A stretch of 33,428 bases of DNA from Prevotella sp. (GTDB taxonomy: Bacteria; Bacteroidota; Bacteroidia; Bacteroidales; Bacteroidaceae), in the NCBI GenBank assembly GCA_016291915.1, contig JAEEZP010000304.1:1-33428 (forward strand). Reading direction: 5' to 3'. The position numbers were made by a program, and so were the translations under genes. Each line of letters starts with the position of its first letter. Position 1 is the first letter of the stretch. Below, piece by piece: positions 1 to 7,959 of the stretch. The notes beneath the pieces are model-generated. The model had not been told where the DNA came from, did no database searches, and worked only from the letters and a program-made list of their open reading frames with translations.

Positions 1-933
1 GGTGTCTAACCCTTTACGATGCTGCCAACGGGCGATGGAGTGGGCCGCACGACGTATCTTTCCTTTCATCTTTTGTTTTGTGGCTTCGGAAATGTCGATG
101 GATCTGTCCAGACATTTGAATCCCAGAAAGTCGAAAGGCTCATCAGGAGCATAGATTCTTTCTTTGATAGGGTTGATCTCGAGTCGGTACTTTGACAGAT
201 AGTTTAGCAATGTGGTTTTATAAGACATCAACGTCTCGTAATCCGGAGCAAAGAGGATAATGTCATCAGAATATCGTGCATAGAGAATACCGGCATCAGC
301 GAAATAGCGATCCACTTCCATCAGATAGACATCGGCTAAAAAAGGAGCGGTAGGGGTGCCTGCCATCACTCCCTTCTGTCTGTGAATGATCTTCCCGTCA
401 ACAAGGGTTCGATCATCGGTAAGTATCCGTTCAAAGAAGGAAAACAGTGTAGGATCATCCGATAACAGTTCTTTAAGAATGGGGAGTAGGATGGGGATGG
501 ATATGGAATTGAAGTAATCGTGGATATCCGTCTTATACGCCCACATCCTTTTTCCCCGCAGGATCTTACGAAGTGAGAAGATTGCATCGGATGCCTTCAT
601 TCCACGGCGGAAGGAATAACAATTAGGGGCAAAGTGACTGTCATAGCGATACAACAGATGGGAGATGAGTTTGAGAACCCGTGTCTCATCGGGTGGATAA
701 CAGTAAACAATCCGTTTCTTACCCGTCCCCATCTTATTCAGACGGATGCATTCCGGTATGTCGGGCTTTTCCTGGGTCAGAAAAGCACGTGCCGTAGGAA
801 GATATTGCTCTTCTGCCACGAAAGCATCGGCATACTTGAATAACGGCCAAGTAAACCTGCCCTTCATCAGACGATGAGCAAGGAATTCCTCCCACACCGC
901 TTGGTTCTCTAATTGACTGAGGATGTCTTCCAT
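1..933 (-). CDS. Reverse transcriptase (RNA-directed DNA polymerase), 3' end truncated by window edge (311 codons visible)
   Basis: Manual minus-strand translation from ATG at 933: MEDILSQLENQAVWEEFLAHRLMKGRF...GTGKKRIVYCYPPDETRVLKLISHLLYRYDSHFAPNCYSFRRG...YKTDIHDYFNSISIPILLP...HRQKGVMAGTPTAPFLADVYLMEVDRYFADAGILYARYSDDIILFAPDYE...INPIKERIYAPDEPFDFLGFK. It has RT motifs DIxDYFxxI, AGTPxxPFLAxxYL, the catalytic YSDD and the downstream LGFK. Not in the supplied ORF track because it is open at the left edge. Confidence 0.93.
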   Translation of the reverse strand, partial: MEDILSQLENQAVWEEFLAHRLMKGRFTWPLFKYADAFVAEEQYLPTARAFLTQEKPDIPECIRLNKMGTGKKRIVYCYPPDETRVLKLISHLLYRYDSHFAPNCYSFRRGMKASDAIFSLRKILRGKRMWAYKTDIHDYFNSISIPILLPILKELLSDDPTLFSFFERILTDDRTLVDGKIIHRQKGVMAGTPTAPFLADVYLMEVDRYFADAGILYARYSDDIILFAPDYETLMSYKTTLLNYLSKYRLEINPIKERIYAPDEPFDFLGFKCLDRSIDISEATKQKMKGKIRRAAHSIARWQHRKGLDT

Positions 934-1086
934 GTTGGTAAAGGAAAAAGGGGAAAGATTTTGAATCCGCAAAATTGCGGATCACGGGAAGGGTACACAG
1001 CCCGGTCGCCTGCAAGACCGTTTAAGGACTATGCTGCCTCCATCGCAGGCGCAAACGCTGTTGCATCCCCTTCTTCCTGAATAAAA
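934..1086 (-). ncRNA. Candidate structured RNA leader between the 175-aa gene and the RT
   Basis: Minus-strand sequence contains several hairpins: ATCCGCAA/TTGCGGAT (965-982), CGGTC/GACCG, GCCT/AGGC and GCAA/TTGC, plus a 7-bp long-range complementarity CGCCTGC/GCAGGCG. No credible ORF fills the gap. Confidence 0.35.
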
Positions 1087-1614
1087 CTACATAAACTTCT
1101 TGAGGCGGCTCACCACATAGCTCCGTTCATTTGGCATCTGTGTGTAGAAATTGATGTAAGGCAGTCCGCATTTCTTGGCATACATCCTGGCAATCAGATA
1201 CTTGACATTGGAATCATGACTATGACCAGAACCCAGCATCACAACAGCCTTAGGTGATGCACCCTCATAAAGCACGAAGGTATATGGCTGGCCCCACTCA
1301 GCCTTGTAAACCTGACGCGGGCGGGTGGTGTACAACTGGAATTCATCTGCCACAAATCCTGCTATCTCTGTCACGGGAACATTTTCACGGATAGCTAATG
1401 CGGGATATTCGCACTGCAGAATCTCCCTGAAATAGGTCTTCCATTCCGCTGCTGTTCTCTCGGGTACTTCGTCAGAGTATGACTGCTGGGGAGCAGCCTC
1501 TCTGATTGTTGGGCGTGTCTTTTCAGACACAGCATTATTGATGGCTGCTTCCACTTCTGAGATGGCTTTTCCAGCCACGGCTTTAAGAATATTCGATAAA
1601 AGTCCCATAAGCAT
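1087..1614 (-). CDS. Hypothetical protein, 175 aa; C-terminal segment weakly resembles a degenerate nuclease-fold (PD-(D/E)XK/DUF2726-like) core
   Basis: ORF MLMGLLSNILKAVAGK...PYTFVLYEGASPKAVVMLGSGHSHDSNVKYLIARMYAKKCGLPYINFYTQMPNERSYVVSRLKKFM. A minus-strand promoter-like box TATATTTG (CAAATATA at 1641-1648) lies ~27 nt upstream of the start. Internal start MGLLSN at 1608 is equally possible. Confidence 0.7.
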   Translation of the reverse strand: MLMGLLSNILKAVAGKAISEVEAAINNAVSEKTRPTIREAAPQQSYSDEVPERTAAEWKTYFREILQCEYPALAIRENVPVTEIAGFVADEFQLYTTRPRQVYKAEWGQPYTFVLYEGASPKAVVMLGSGHSHDSNVKYLIARMYAKKCGLPYINFYTQMPNERSYVVSRLKKFM

Positions 1615-1640
1615 TTTTATTAAAAGGTTTATATCATCTG

Positions 1641-1648
1641 CAAATATA
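1641..1648 (-). promoter_or_regulatory. Bacteroidetes-type -7 element (TATATTTG) for the 175-aa gene / RT operon
   Basis: Revcomp of CAAATATA matches TAnnTTTG. The -33-like CTTG (1670-1673) is at ~21-nt spacing. Confidence 0.45.
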
Positions 1649-1753
1649 ATGAAAAGAAATGAAAAGCCTCAAGAATAATTAAAAATTATTTACTTTGGAC
1701 AATAGCGAAAACTAAAATAGGGATAAAATAAGTGGTTTTATTAATTTTGTTAG

Positions 1754-1761
1754 TATATTTG
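1754..1761 (+). promoter_or_regulatory. Bacteroidetes-type -7 element (TATATTTG) upstream of the DUF6056-like gene
   Basis: TATATTTG ends 5 nt before the annotated ATG at 1767. Confidence 0.4.
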
Positions 1762-1766
1762 CACAG

Positions 1767-3311
1767 ATGATGGTACGTGTACAACTTTCTGAGTTATGGA
1801 AGAAGCCTATGATAATGCTTCTTCTCCTGTTCGTAATATATACAGTGTCCTTTTATATAATGGACAGTTATGCTATCTCCAACATTGATGACTGGAGATA
1901 TGCATTCTTTTGCGAGCCTGAAGGAGAAAACTATCTATCGGTTTTTAAGGACGGTTTCACCAGAGAGCCGATAACATCCTTTACGGATGCTGTAAAATCA
2001 CAGGAACATGACTATTTTAAGACTAATGGTCGCTTTATCACTCACACACTGACACAATACTTTTGTGGGACATGCTCCATGAAACAGTTTGTCATCATTA
2101 ATACACTTGTATTTGCAATCTTTGTCTTGTGTGTCATCAAGCTGACAAGGCCAAAACAGTTAAATATAAGTAGTCTGCTAATTATACTGATGGGTATCTG
2201 GCTGCTTATCCCATTCAAAGGCATCACTTTTATGGGGAATATCTCACTCAGTATCAACTATCTATGGGCGGCAGCTTTTAATCTGCTCTTTATCATACTC
2301 TATCAACATATATTCAATCGACAGTGCTCCCTCTGGTGGTTGGTATTTATTCTACCATTTGCAATTATCACAGGTTCATTACAAGAGAGTTTTTCTATAG
2401 GTATCTGTGGTGCCTTGTGCTTTCATGCTCTTATCCACTACAAACGTCTCCGTTTTTTTGAAATAGCTATCCTATGTGCTTATGTGATTGGTTCTATGAT
2501 ATGTATTCTTTCACCTGCCAATTTCAATAGAGCTGATGATATTGGAGGATTTGGTTTTCATTTAGGTGGTATCTTTGGACTATTTGCTTCACCCGTTATG
2601 TGGTTGTTTTTAATAACGCTCATCTTTCTTGCCAAAAGAAAGGCTCTCCTTAGCTATTTCCTGAATGATTCCATGATGCTATCAGCAGCCATCATTACCA
2701 TCCTTTTTGTTCTTTTTGTGGCATATAATGGACGACATCAACTGATGTCTGTCAACATATTCATGTTTATCTTCGTTTGTAAGACATGGTTCTCTCTCTG
2801 TAAACAACGAAGGATTTTTCAAGCCGCTGCCATAATGCTTACCATTATATTCCTACTCACATGGTATCCTATATTACATGCCCGAAAGACTTATTATGAC
2901 GCCTATCAACAACTCGTCAAGAGATGTTATGAAAGTCAAGATGGTTATGTTAACGGTCATGATTTTGAATACCTCTCAGCAAAATACTTCAGAAATCTTT
3001 TCCTCAATTACAATTATGTCGGGACATTTACTTTTTTGGATTGGGGACTTCATGATCGTGATTTGTCACTATGGATGACGAAAGGGAAAAACAATACACT
3101 TGTAACTGCTATACTGCCAAATGATAAATCCCTTATTGTAAAGGACTGCAACAAGGAAAACGAGATACAGCCCAATCTGTTCAGAATATCAGATGGCCCT
3201 TTACTGTATTATGTGTTGAAATCATCTGTTTTCGTGGAACCGGAAAGTATTAAGGTCCGTATTCAGGCACCTTCAAAATATATTATTCTCCCGGATGAAA
3301 AGAAAGAGTAA
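1767..3311 (+). CDS. Polytopic membrane protein, DUF6056-like, 514 aa
   Basis: Many hydrophobic segments (MIMLLLLFVIYTVSFYIMDSYAISNIDDWRYAFF..., ISSLLIILMGIWLLIPF...). The N-terminal DDWRY motif and overall layout resemble DUF6056 proteins often found near glycan loci. Confidence 0.7.
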   Translation: MMVRVQLSELWKKPMIMLLLLFVIYTVSFYIMDSYAISNIDDWRYAFFCEPEGENYLSVFKDGFTREPITSFTDAVKSQEHDYFKTNGRFITHTLTQYFCGTCSMKQFVIINTLVFAIFVLCVIKLTRPKQLNISSLLIILMGIWLLIPFKGITFMGNISLSINYLWAAAFNLLFIILYQHIFNRQCSLWWLVFILPFAIITGSLQESFSIGICGALCFHALIHYKRLRFFEIAILCAYVIGSMICILSPANFNRADDIGGFGFHLGGIFGLFASPVMWLFLITLIFLAKRKALLSYFLNDSMMLSAAIITILFVLFVAYNGRHQLMSVNIFMFIFVCKTWFSLCKQRRIFQAAAIMLTIIFLLTWYPILHARKTYYDAYQQLVKRCYESQDGYVNGHDFEYLSAKYFRNLFLNYNYVGTFTFLDWGLHDRDLSLWMTKGKNNTLVTAILPNDKSLIVKDCNKENEIQPNLFRISDGPLLYYVLKSSVFVEPESIKVRIQAPSKYIILPDEKKE

Positions 3312-3441
3312 CACCCAGATGATGTGTTTGAGTTTAATCACTATTATTACTATCTTATCATTAATCCTTGGAGAAATTTCATGGTGTTATCGGTCATTTC
3401 TGAATCAGGAGAGTAACATCCATAGTGTTTTTGCTTTTTAA
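3295..3441 (+). CDS. Candidate 48-aa single-pass membrane microprotein, overlapping the previous gene
   Basis: ATG at 3295 in +1 frame relative to the upstream ORF (overlap 3295-3311): MKRKSNTQMMCLSLITIITILSLILGEISWCYRSFLNQESNIHSVFAF*. Basic N-terminus plus one hydrophobic helix; below the 60-aa cut-off of the ORF track. Confidence 0.4.
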   Translation: MKRKSNTQMMCLSLITIITILSLILGEISWCYRSFLNQESNIHSVFAF

Positions 3442-3447
3442 TCATTA

Positions 3448-4017
3448 TCAGAAGATCTTTCCGAAAACGATGTTGATGAATGTTTTGGTGAGAATCTTGA
3501 TGTCGAGCCACCATGAACGATGCTCTAAGTAATACAGGTCCAGTTCCAGTCGGCGCAGCATCTTCTCCAACGTATCTGTATAGCCGTTATAAAGCGTGGC
3601 GTATGAGGTTACCCCCGGTCGTATCTGATAAAGATACACATAACGCGGATCACGCTCCATAATCTGTTTGATGTAATACTCCCGTTCTGGTCTTGGACCG
3701 ATAAAAGACATATCCCCTTTCAGTACATTCCACAATTGCGGCAACTCATCTAAGTGATGATCACGTAGGAACCTGCCAATCTTCGTCAGTCGTGGGTCAT
3801 TGTCAATCTGCCGCAGTTCGATGCCATTCTCTTCTGCATTCGTCTTCATGCTGCGGAACTTATAGATATAAAAAGGTTTACCTCCTTTCCCGATCCGTTC
3901 TTGCTTATAAATAGCCGGACCTCCCGTTAACCTGATGGCCAGATAGCATATCAGCATTAATGGAGAGAAGATGACCAGGCATATGATTGATAATATGATA
4001 TCAAAAGCACGTTTCAT
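3448..4017 (-). CDS. Bacterial sugar transferase (polyprenyl-phosphate phosphoglycosyl transferase, PF02397/WbaP-PglC type)
   Basis: MKRAFDIILSIICLVIFSPLMLICYLAIRLTGGPAIYKQERIGKGGKPFYIYKFRSMKTNAEENG...DELPQLWNVLKGDMSFIGPRPEREYY: classic family motifs. Confidence 0.96.
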   Translation of the reverse strand: MKRAFDIILSIICLVIFSPLMLICYLAIRLTGGPAIYKQERIGKGGKPFYIYKFRSMKTNAEENGIELRQIDNDPRLTKIGRFLRDHHLDELPQLWNVLKGDMSFIGPRPEREYYIKQIMERDPRYVYLYQIRPGVTSYATLYNGYTDTLEKMLRRLELDLYYLEHRSWWLDIKILTKTFINIVFGKIF

Positions 4018-5096
4018 GTGGCGTGACGGATCTTGAGATTAATAATGTAATTAACCACACAGTAGAGAGCAATGTCGATAATGACAATGACGGTCTGTGG
4101 CAGGACGGAGAATAACAAGTAATTAAGAACAATATAACATACTGCTAGTAAGAGTATGCTGATAAGTGCCTGATGCTGTGACAATCCTGCACGCATCAGT
4201 TTGTGGTGAATATGGTTTTTGTCGGCATTGAAAAGAGGTTGGTGATGACGCATACGGTGTAATGTTACCCTTACTACATCCGCCAATGGTATGAAGAGTA
4301 ATGTCAGTGGTACGATGATAGCTTCTTGGCGAGTGGGCCATACGGCGGTATTGTCCATAGCACATTTTACAGCGAAGAATCCTAATATATAACCGAGGGA
4401 AAGACTACCGGAGTCACCCATGAAAATTTTTGTATTGATTTCTGGCTTCCCGAATATATTGAAATAACCGAAAGCTACCAATACCCCCATCATACCTGCA
4501 GCAAGGATACAATAGGTATTTAGGAATACTTCATAGTGTAGGAAATATAACATGAAACCTGCAAGTGCGAGGAGTGACAGACAGGTCGCCAGTCCATCGA
4601 TGCCGTCAATAAGATTGATGGCATTGTCTATAGTGACGATAAGGAATATTGTTAATGGGAAACCGATATAATACGGTATCTCATGTATTCCGAAGAGTCC
4701 GTAGAAATTATTGATATATAATCCTGCTAAAGGGAAAAGAAAGCCGGTGATTATCTGAATAGTGAATTTCGTCTTAGCTCCTAAACCAATCAAGTCGTCG
4801 ACAATACCGGTAGCATAAATCAATACCAGTCCGCATAAGAAACCGAAACTCCACAGATTGATGGAAACGGTATCCTCCTCGGTGATAGAAAGGATCACTA
4901 AGATAGCCGCAAAGGCAGTCAACATGCTGGGTAAGAAGGTGATACCTCCCATCCGTGGCGTGGCATTTTTGTGTACCTTTCGCTCATTGGGGATATCGTA
5001 AAGTCTCCGACGTTTACAGAAGTCAAGAATCATCGGTGTGAACACAAGTCCACAGATTAAACTTAATAAAAATGCACCGAGTAAATATATAGTCAT
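4014..5096 (-). CDS. MraY/WecA-family undecaprenyl-phosphate N-acetylhexosamine-1-phosphate transferase
   Basis: VHKNATPRMGGITFLPSM...GIVDDLIGLGAKTKF...DNAINLIDGIDGLATCLS...FMGDSGSLSLGYILGF...HIHHKLMRAGLSQHQA. Overlaps the next gene by 4 nt. Confidence 0.95.
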   Translation of the reverse strand: MTIYLLGAFLLSLICGLVFTPMILDFCKRRRLYDIPNERKVHKNATPRMGGITFLPSMLTAFAAILVILSITEEDTVSINLWSFGFLCGLVLIYATGIVDDLIGLGAKTKFTIQIITGFLFPLAGLYINNFYGLFGIHEIPYYIGFPLTIFLIVTIDNAINLIDGIDGLATCLSLLALAGFMLYFLHYEVFLNTYCILAAGMMGVLVAFGYFNIFGKPEINTKIFMGDSGSLSLGYILGFFAVKCAMDNTAVWPTRQEAIIVPLTLLFIPLADVVRVTLHRMRHHQPLFNADKNHIHHKLMRAGLSQHQALISILLLAVCYIVLNYLLFSVLPQTVIVIIDIALYCVVNYIINLKIRHAT

Positions 5097-5193
5097 AAAC
5101 TGTAGTCTGCCAATACCATATTATTAACTGACAAACATGGTTATTATTGTGCTGGTTTATTGAAATTTTATGCAGTGGTATGAGCTAATAATA

Positions 5194-5955
5194 CTACCAC
5201 CATTTAAATTCAAAAACCTTAGCAAAATATTTCACACATATAAAGATGAAATTAGTGTACATCCCATTTCTCCTGCAAGCTATCACATCCTCTTTTGATA
5301 TCTGCAACCTACTTCGGATATTGCGGGTGCTGATCCCCCCTATACGCATGGTTACGAAATCAAGATTGATATATTTAGCACGAATCTTATACTTGTAAAA
5401 CAGGCGAACCATCATGTCATAGTCAGCAGCAATCTTATAATCAAGAGCGTATAATCCATAGTTTTCATACACGCTTCTCTTAGCATAAAAAGAAGGATGA
5501 GCCGGCATAAAACCGAACCTCAGTAGCCAGGGACGGAAGATGGCTGATGAATAGTAACGAACACATTTGTCCGGCTTACCATCATGTATGAAATGTACGT
5601 CTCCATAAAGGGCATCTATCCTATTATCTTCCTGAAATTCATAGACAACCCTTTCTAGTATATTATCTGAAGAGTAGTAGTCATCTGAGTTAAGTATCCC
5701 GACGATATCCCCTGTAGCCATACAGATACCTTTGTTCATGGCATCATAAGTTCCCTTGTCAGTCTCTGATATCCATCGCATCTTTCCTTTGAATAACGGC
5801 TCGTATTCCTTTATGATGTTCATGGAATCATCTGTAGAAAGACCATCTACGACAATTAATTCGAAATTGTCGTATGTCTGTCGAAGAATACTCTCAAGCG
5901 TGTCTCCAAGTGTCTTCGCACTGTTAAATGACGCGGTGATGATGGATACTTTCAT
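5194..5955 (-). CDS. Family 2 glycosyltransferase
   Basis: MKVSIITASFNSAKTLGDTLESILRQTYDNFELIVVDGLSTDDSMNII...DKGTYDAMNKGICMATGDIVGILNSDDYY: GT-A fold, GT2 motifs. Confidence 0.95.
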   Translation of the reverse strand: MKVSIITASFNSAKTLGDTLESILRQTYDNFELIVVDGLSTDDSMNIIKEYEPLFKGKMRWISETDKGTYDAMNKGICMATGDIVGILNSDDYYSSDNILERVVYEFQEDNRIDALYGDVHFIHDGKPDKCVRYYSSAIFRPWLLRFGFMPAHPSFYAKRSVYENYGLYALDYKIAADYDMMVRLFYKYKIRAKYINLDFVTMRIGGISTRNIRSRLQISKEDVIACRRNGMYTNFIFICVKYFAKVFEFKWW

Positions 5956-5958
5956 CTT

Positions 5959-7188
5959 TTATTCAGTTTGTTTGTCTATGAGCATTCGATAAAGGTTAAG
6001 ATAATCCATATACCGGTCCTGCTCATTGAAATGTGACAGGGCATAGTCGCGGCAGATAGTTAGGTACCTGTTTTTATCCGCACTACATATCTGTCGGATG
6101 GCCGTACATACTTGTTGCAGATCTCCTTGGTTAACAACAAATCCGTTACTGTCGGTGATACATTCGGAACAACCGCCAGTATTGTAGGTTACTACAGGTG
6201 TTCCACAGGCTAAAGCCTCAATATTGGTTGTGGGGAAGGTATCTTCCCAAGTAAGGTTGAGAAACACATCTGCCATACTATATAACGAGGCAAGCTCACG
6301 AATATTGTCTGTTCGTTCAATACCAATAATCCCTTCAGGTAGAGCTTTAAGCTGTTTCTTATTCACTCCTACCATGATGATTGCGTATTTCTCTGGAAGT
6401 GATTTCCTTAGCGAGATGAAATCGTCAAATCCTTTGTTCTTATACCATTTTGAGGCTACTCCAAGTACAACCTTTTTCCCTTGGGGAATTTGATATTTTG
6501 TTCTTACTGATGGGTTGGTTTCCTGTGGACAGAATATGGAAACGTCGATGCCATTGTAAATATGCCTCACAGGATAATATTTCAGGAAAGAAACGGATAC
6601 ATTCTCTTCTAACCATTTGCTGACAGGGATAATAGTCATGTTTCCCACCGAGAGGAAGGTACTTTTCTTCTTGATGAAATTTCTTGCAGACTGATCCATC
6701 CACCAACTCTTGGGATAGGTATGTGTCAACGGACAATTACGACAACTCGTCTGCCATTTTTCACAAGCCTTTGTCATGAAATGAGCACAGTGACCTGTAA
6801 ATGACCAACAGTCATGAAGGGTCCATACTACGGGAGTTCCTGATTCTGCTAAGTATTGAAACAAGATGGGGTAGTTCAGATAGTAACCATGGATGTTGTG
6901 AAGATGGATAATGTCAGGGGATAGCTGACGGATATACTCTACCAACTGGCGTGTAACCCTTTTTGAGCCCAATCCGTGGCTGTCAAAAAGACGGGTCAAT
7001 GCTACATGTCCATATTCATCTGCCATGTTACCAATATGATAAAGATGTGACACACTGGCATTTGCGTATCTACCGTATGCAATATAACTATCCCATCCCT
7101 GACTTATGGCCAGTTTGCCTATACCCTCTGCGATTTTCCCGTGGGAACCCCAGTTTGCTGTGATATTGATTTGCAGTAGTTTGGACAT
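5959..7188 (-). CDS. Family 4 glycosyltransferase
   Basis: DIIHLHNIHGYYLNYPILF...VPVSKWLEENV...VLGVASKWYKNKGFDDFI...LNLTWEDTFPTTNIEALACGTPVVTYNTGGCSECI: GT-B/GT4 signature. Confidence 0.95.
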   Translation of the reverse strand: MSKLLQINITANWGSHGKIAEGIGKLAISQGWDSYIAYGRYANASVSHLYHIGNMADEYGHVALTRLFDSHGLGSKRVTRQLVEYIRQLSPDIIHLHNIHGYYLNYPILFQYLAESGTPVVWTLHDCWSFTGHCAHFMTKACEKWQTSCRNCPLTHTYPKSWWMDQSARNFIKKKSTFLSVGNMTIIPVSKWLEENVSVSFLKYYPVRHIYNGIDVSIFCPQETNPSVRTKYQIPQGKKVVLGVASKWYKNKGFDDFISLRKSLPEKYAIIMVGVNKKQLKALPEGIIGIERTDNIRELASLYSMADVFLNLTWEDTFPTTNIEALACGTPVVTYNTGGCSECITDSNGFVVNQGDLQQVCTAIRQICSADKNRYLTICRDYALSHFNEQDRYMDYLNLYRMLIDKQTE

Positions 7189-7958
7189 CAGTATTGTTTA
7201 TTACAACTTAAGAAATAGTTAACATGACGCAATGGCCAAAATGGTTCAAAATGCCTTCGGTTGATCACTTTACCATCAAAGGAGAAATAGTGCTTGTAGT
7301 CTGACTGGGAGAAAACAAATTTGTAAGTATCGCAGGCGATATCAATAGCCTTACGATTAGCATGCTCAAGTCTCCCATAAGGAAAGGCGAAATAGTCACA
7401 TGGCGTATGAAGGTGACTCTCTATACTATCCTTACAGAGGGCTATCTGCTGATGGAGAATGACGGTGTCGTCGGTATTAATCATATAATGATCCATCGTA
7501 TGTGCCCCGATGATATGTCCCCGTTGTGCTAACTCTTCCAGTTGTGACCATCGCATAGGTCGCTTGTTGGGTGTCATGACAACCTGTTCATTAAAGTGCT
7601 GGATATAATCTTCATCCCCGTCAACGTAGTTCGGATTAACAAAGAACAGGGCATTAACGCTATGTCTTTCCAGCACGGGTGCAAAATATTGGTAGCAATC
7701 CTCAAATCCGTCATCGAAAGTAAATGCTACCAAGGGGTGGTCTGGTTGAATATGCCGTATAATCATGTTGACGGCATCTTCTACCCGGATAAAGGAAACT
7801 TGTTTAGACAACTCATTTAGCAGATGTTCAAAGGTGTCAGGTTCCATCTCTTTATAGGTACGATGTCCATTCAGCAGATGGATGCCATTTGCCGGATGAG
7901 AGAATGCTCCTAAGATATCAAGGACTATTCCTCTTGCGTATGATCTGATAGCAGACAT
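7188..7958 (-). CDS. Polysaccharide deacetylase family protein (NodB/CE4 fold)
   Basis: VAFTFDDGFEDCYQYFAPVLERHSVNALFFVNPNYV...GHIIGAHTMDHYMI...YFAFPYGRLEHANRKA: TFDDG and HTxDH motifs. Confidence 0.93.
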   Translation of the reverse strand: MSAIRSYARGIVLDILGAFSHPANGIHLLNGHRTYKEMEPDTFEHLLNELSKQVSFIRVEDAVNMIIRHIQPDHPLVAFTFDDGFEDCYQYFAPVLERHSVNALFFVNPNYVDGDEDYIQHFNEQVVMTPNKRPMRWSQLEELAQRGHIIGAHTMDHYMINTDDTVILHQQIALCKDSIESHLHTPCDYFAFPYGRLEHANRKAIDIACDTYKFVFSQSDYKHYFSFDGKVINRRHFEPFWPLRHVNYFLSCNKQY

Positions 7959-7959
7959 A

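Noticed and set aside
734-1015. ORF-track entries 366-587 (-), 634-843 (+) and 734-1015 (-)
   Set aside because: They are out-of-frame or antisense to the RT reading frame, which has full motif support.
1-1086. Diversity-generating retroelement
   Set aside because: The RT motif-4 region is AGTPTAP rather than the GN-x-(S/T)Q-type motif. No C-type-lectin-like target and no near-identical TR/VR pair were seen between the leader and the 175-aa gene.
934-1086. Canonical retron msr-msd
   Set aside because: No clear a1/a2 inverted repeats flanking a long msd stem were found, and the RT end with the VTG motif is outside the window, so it is left as an unspecified structured leader.
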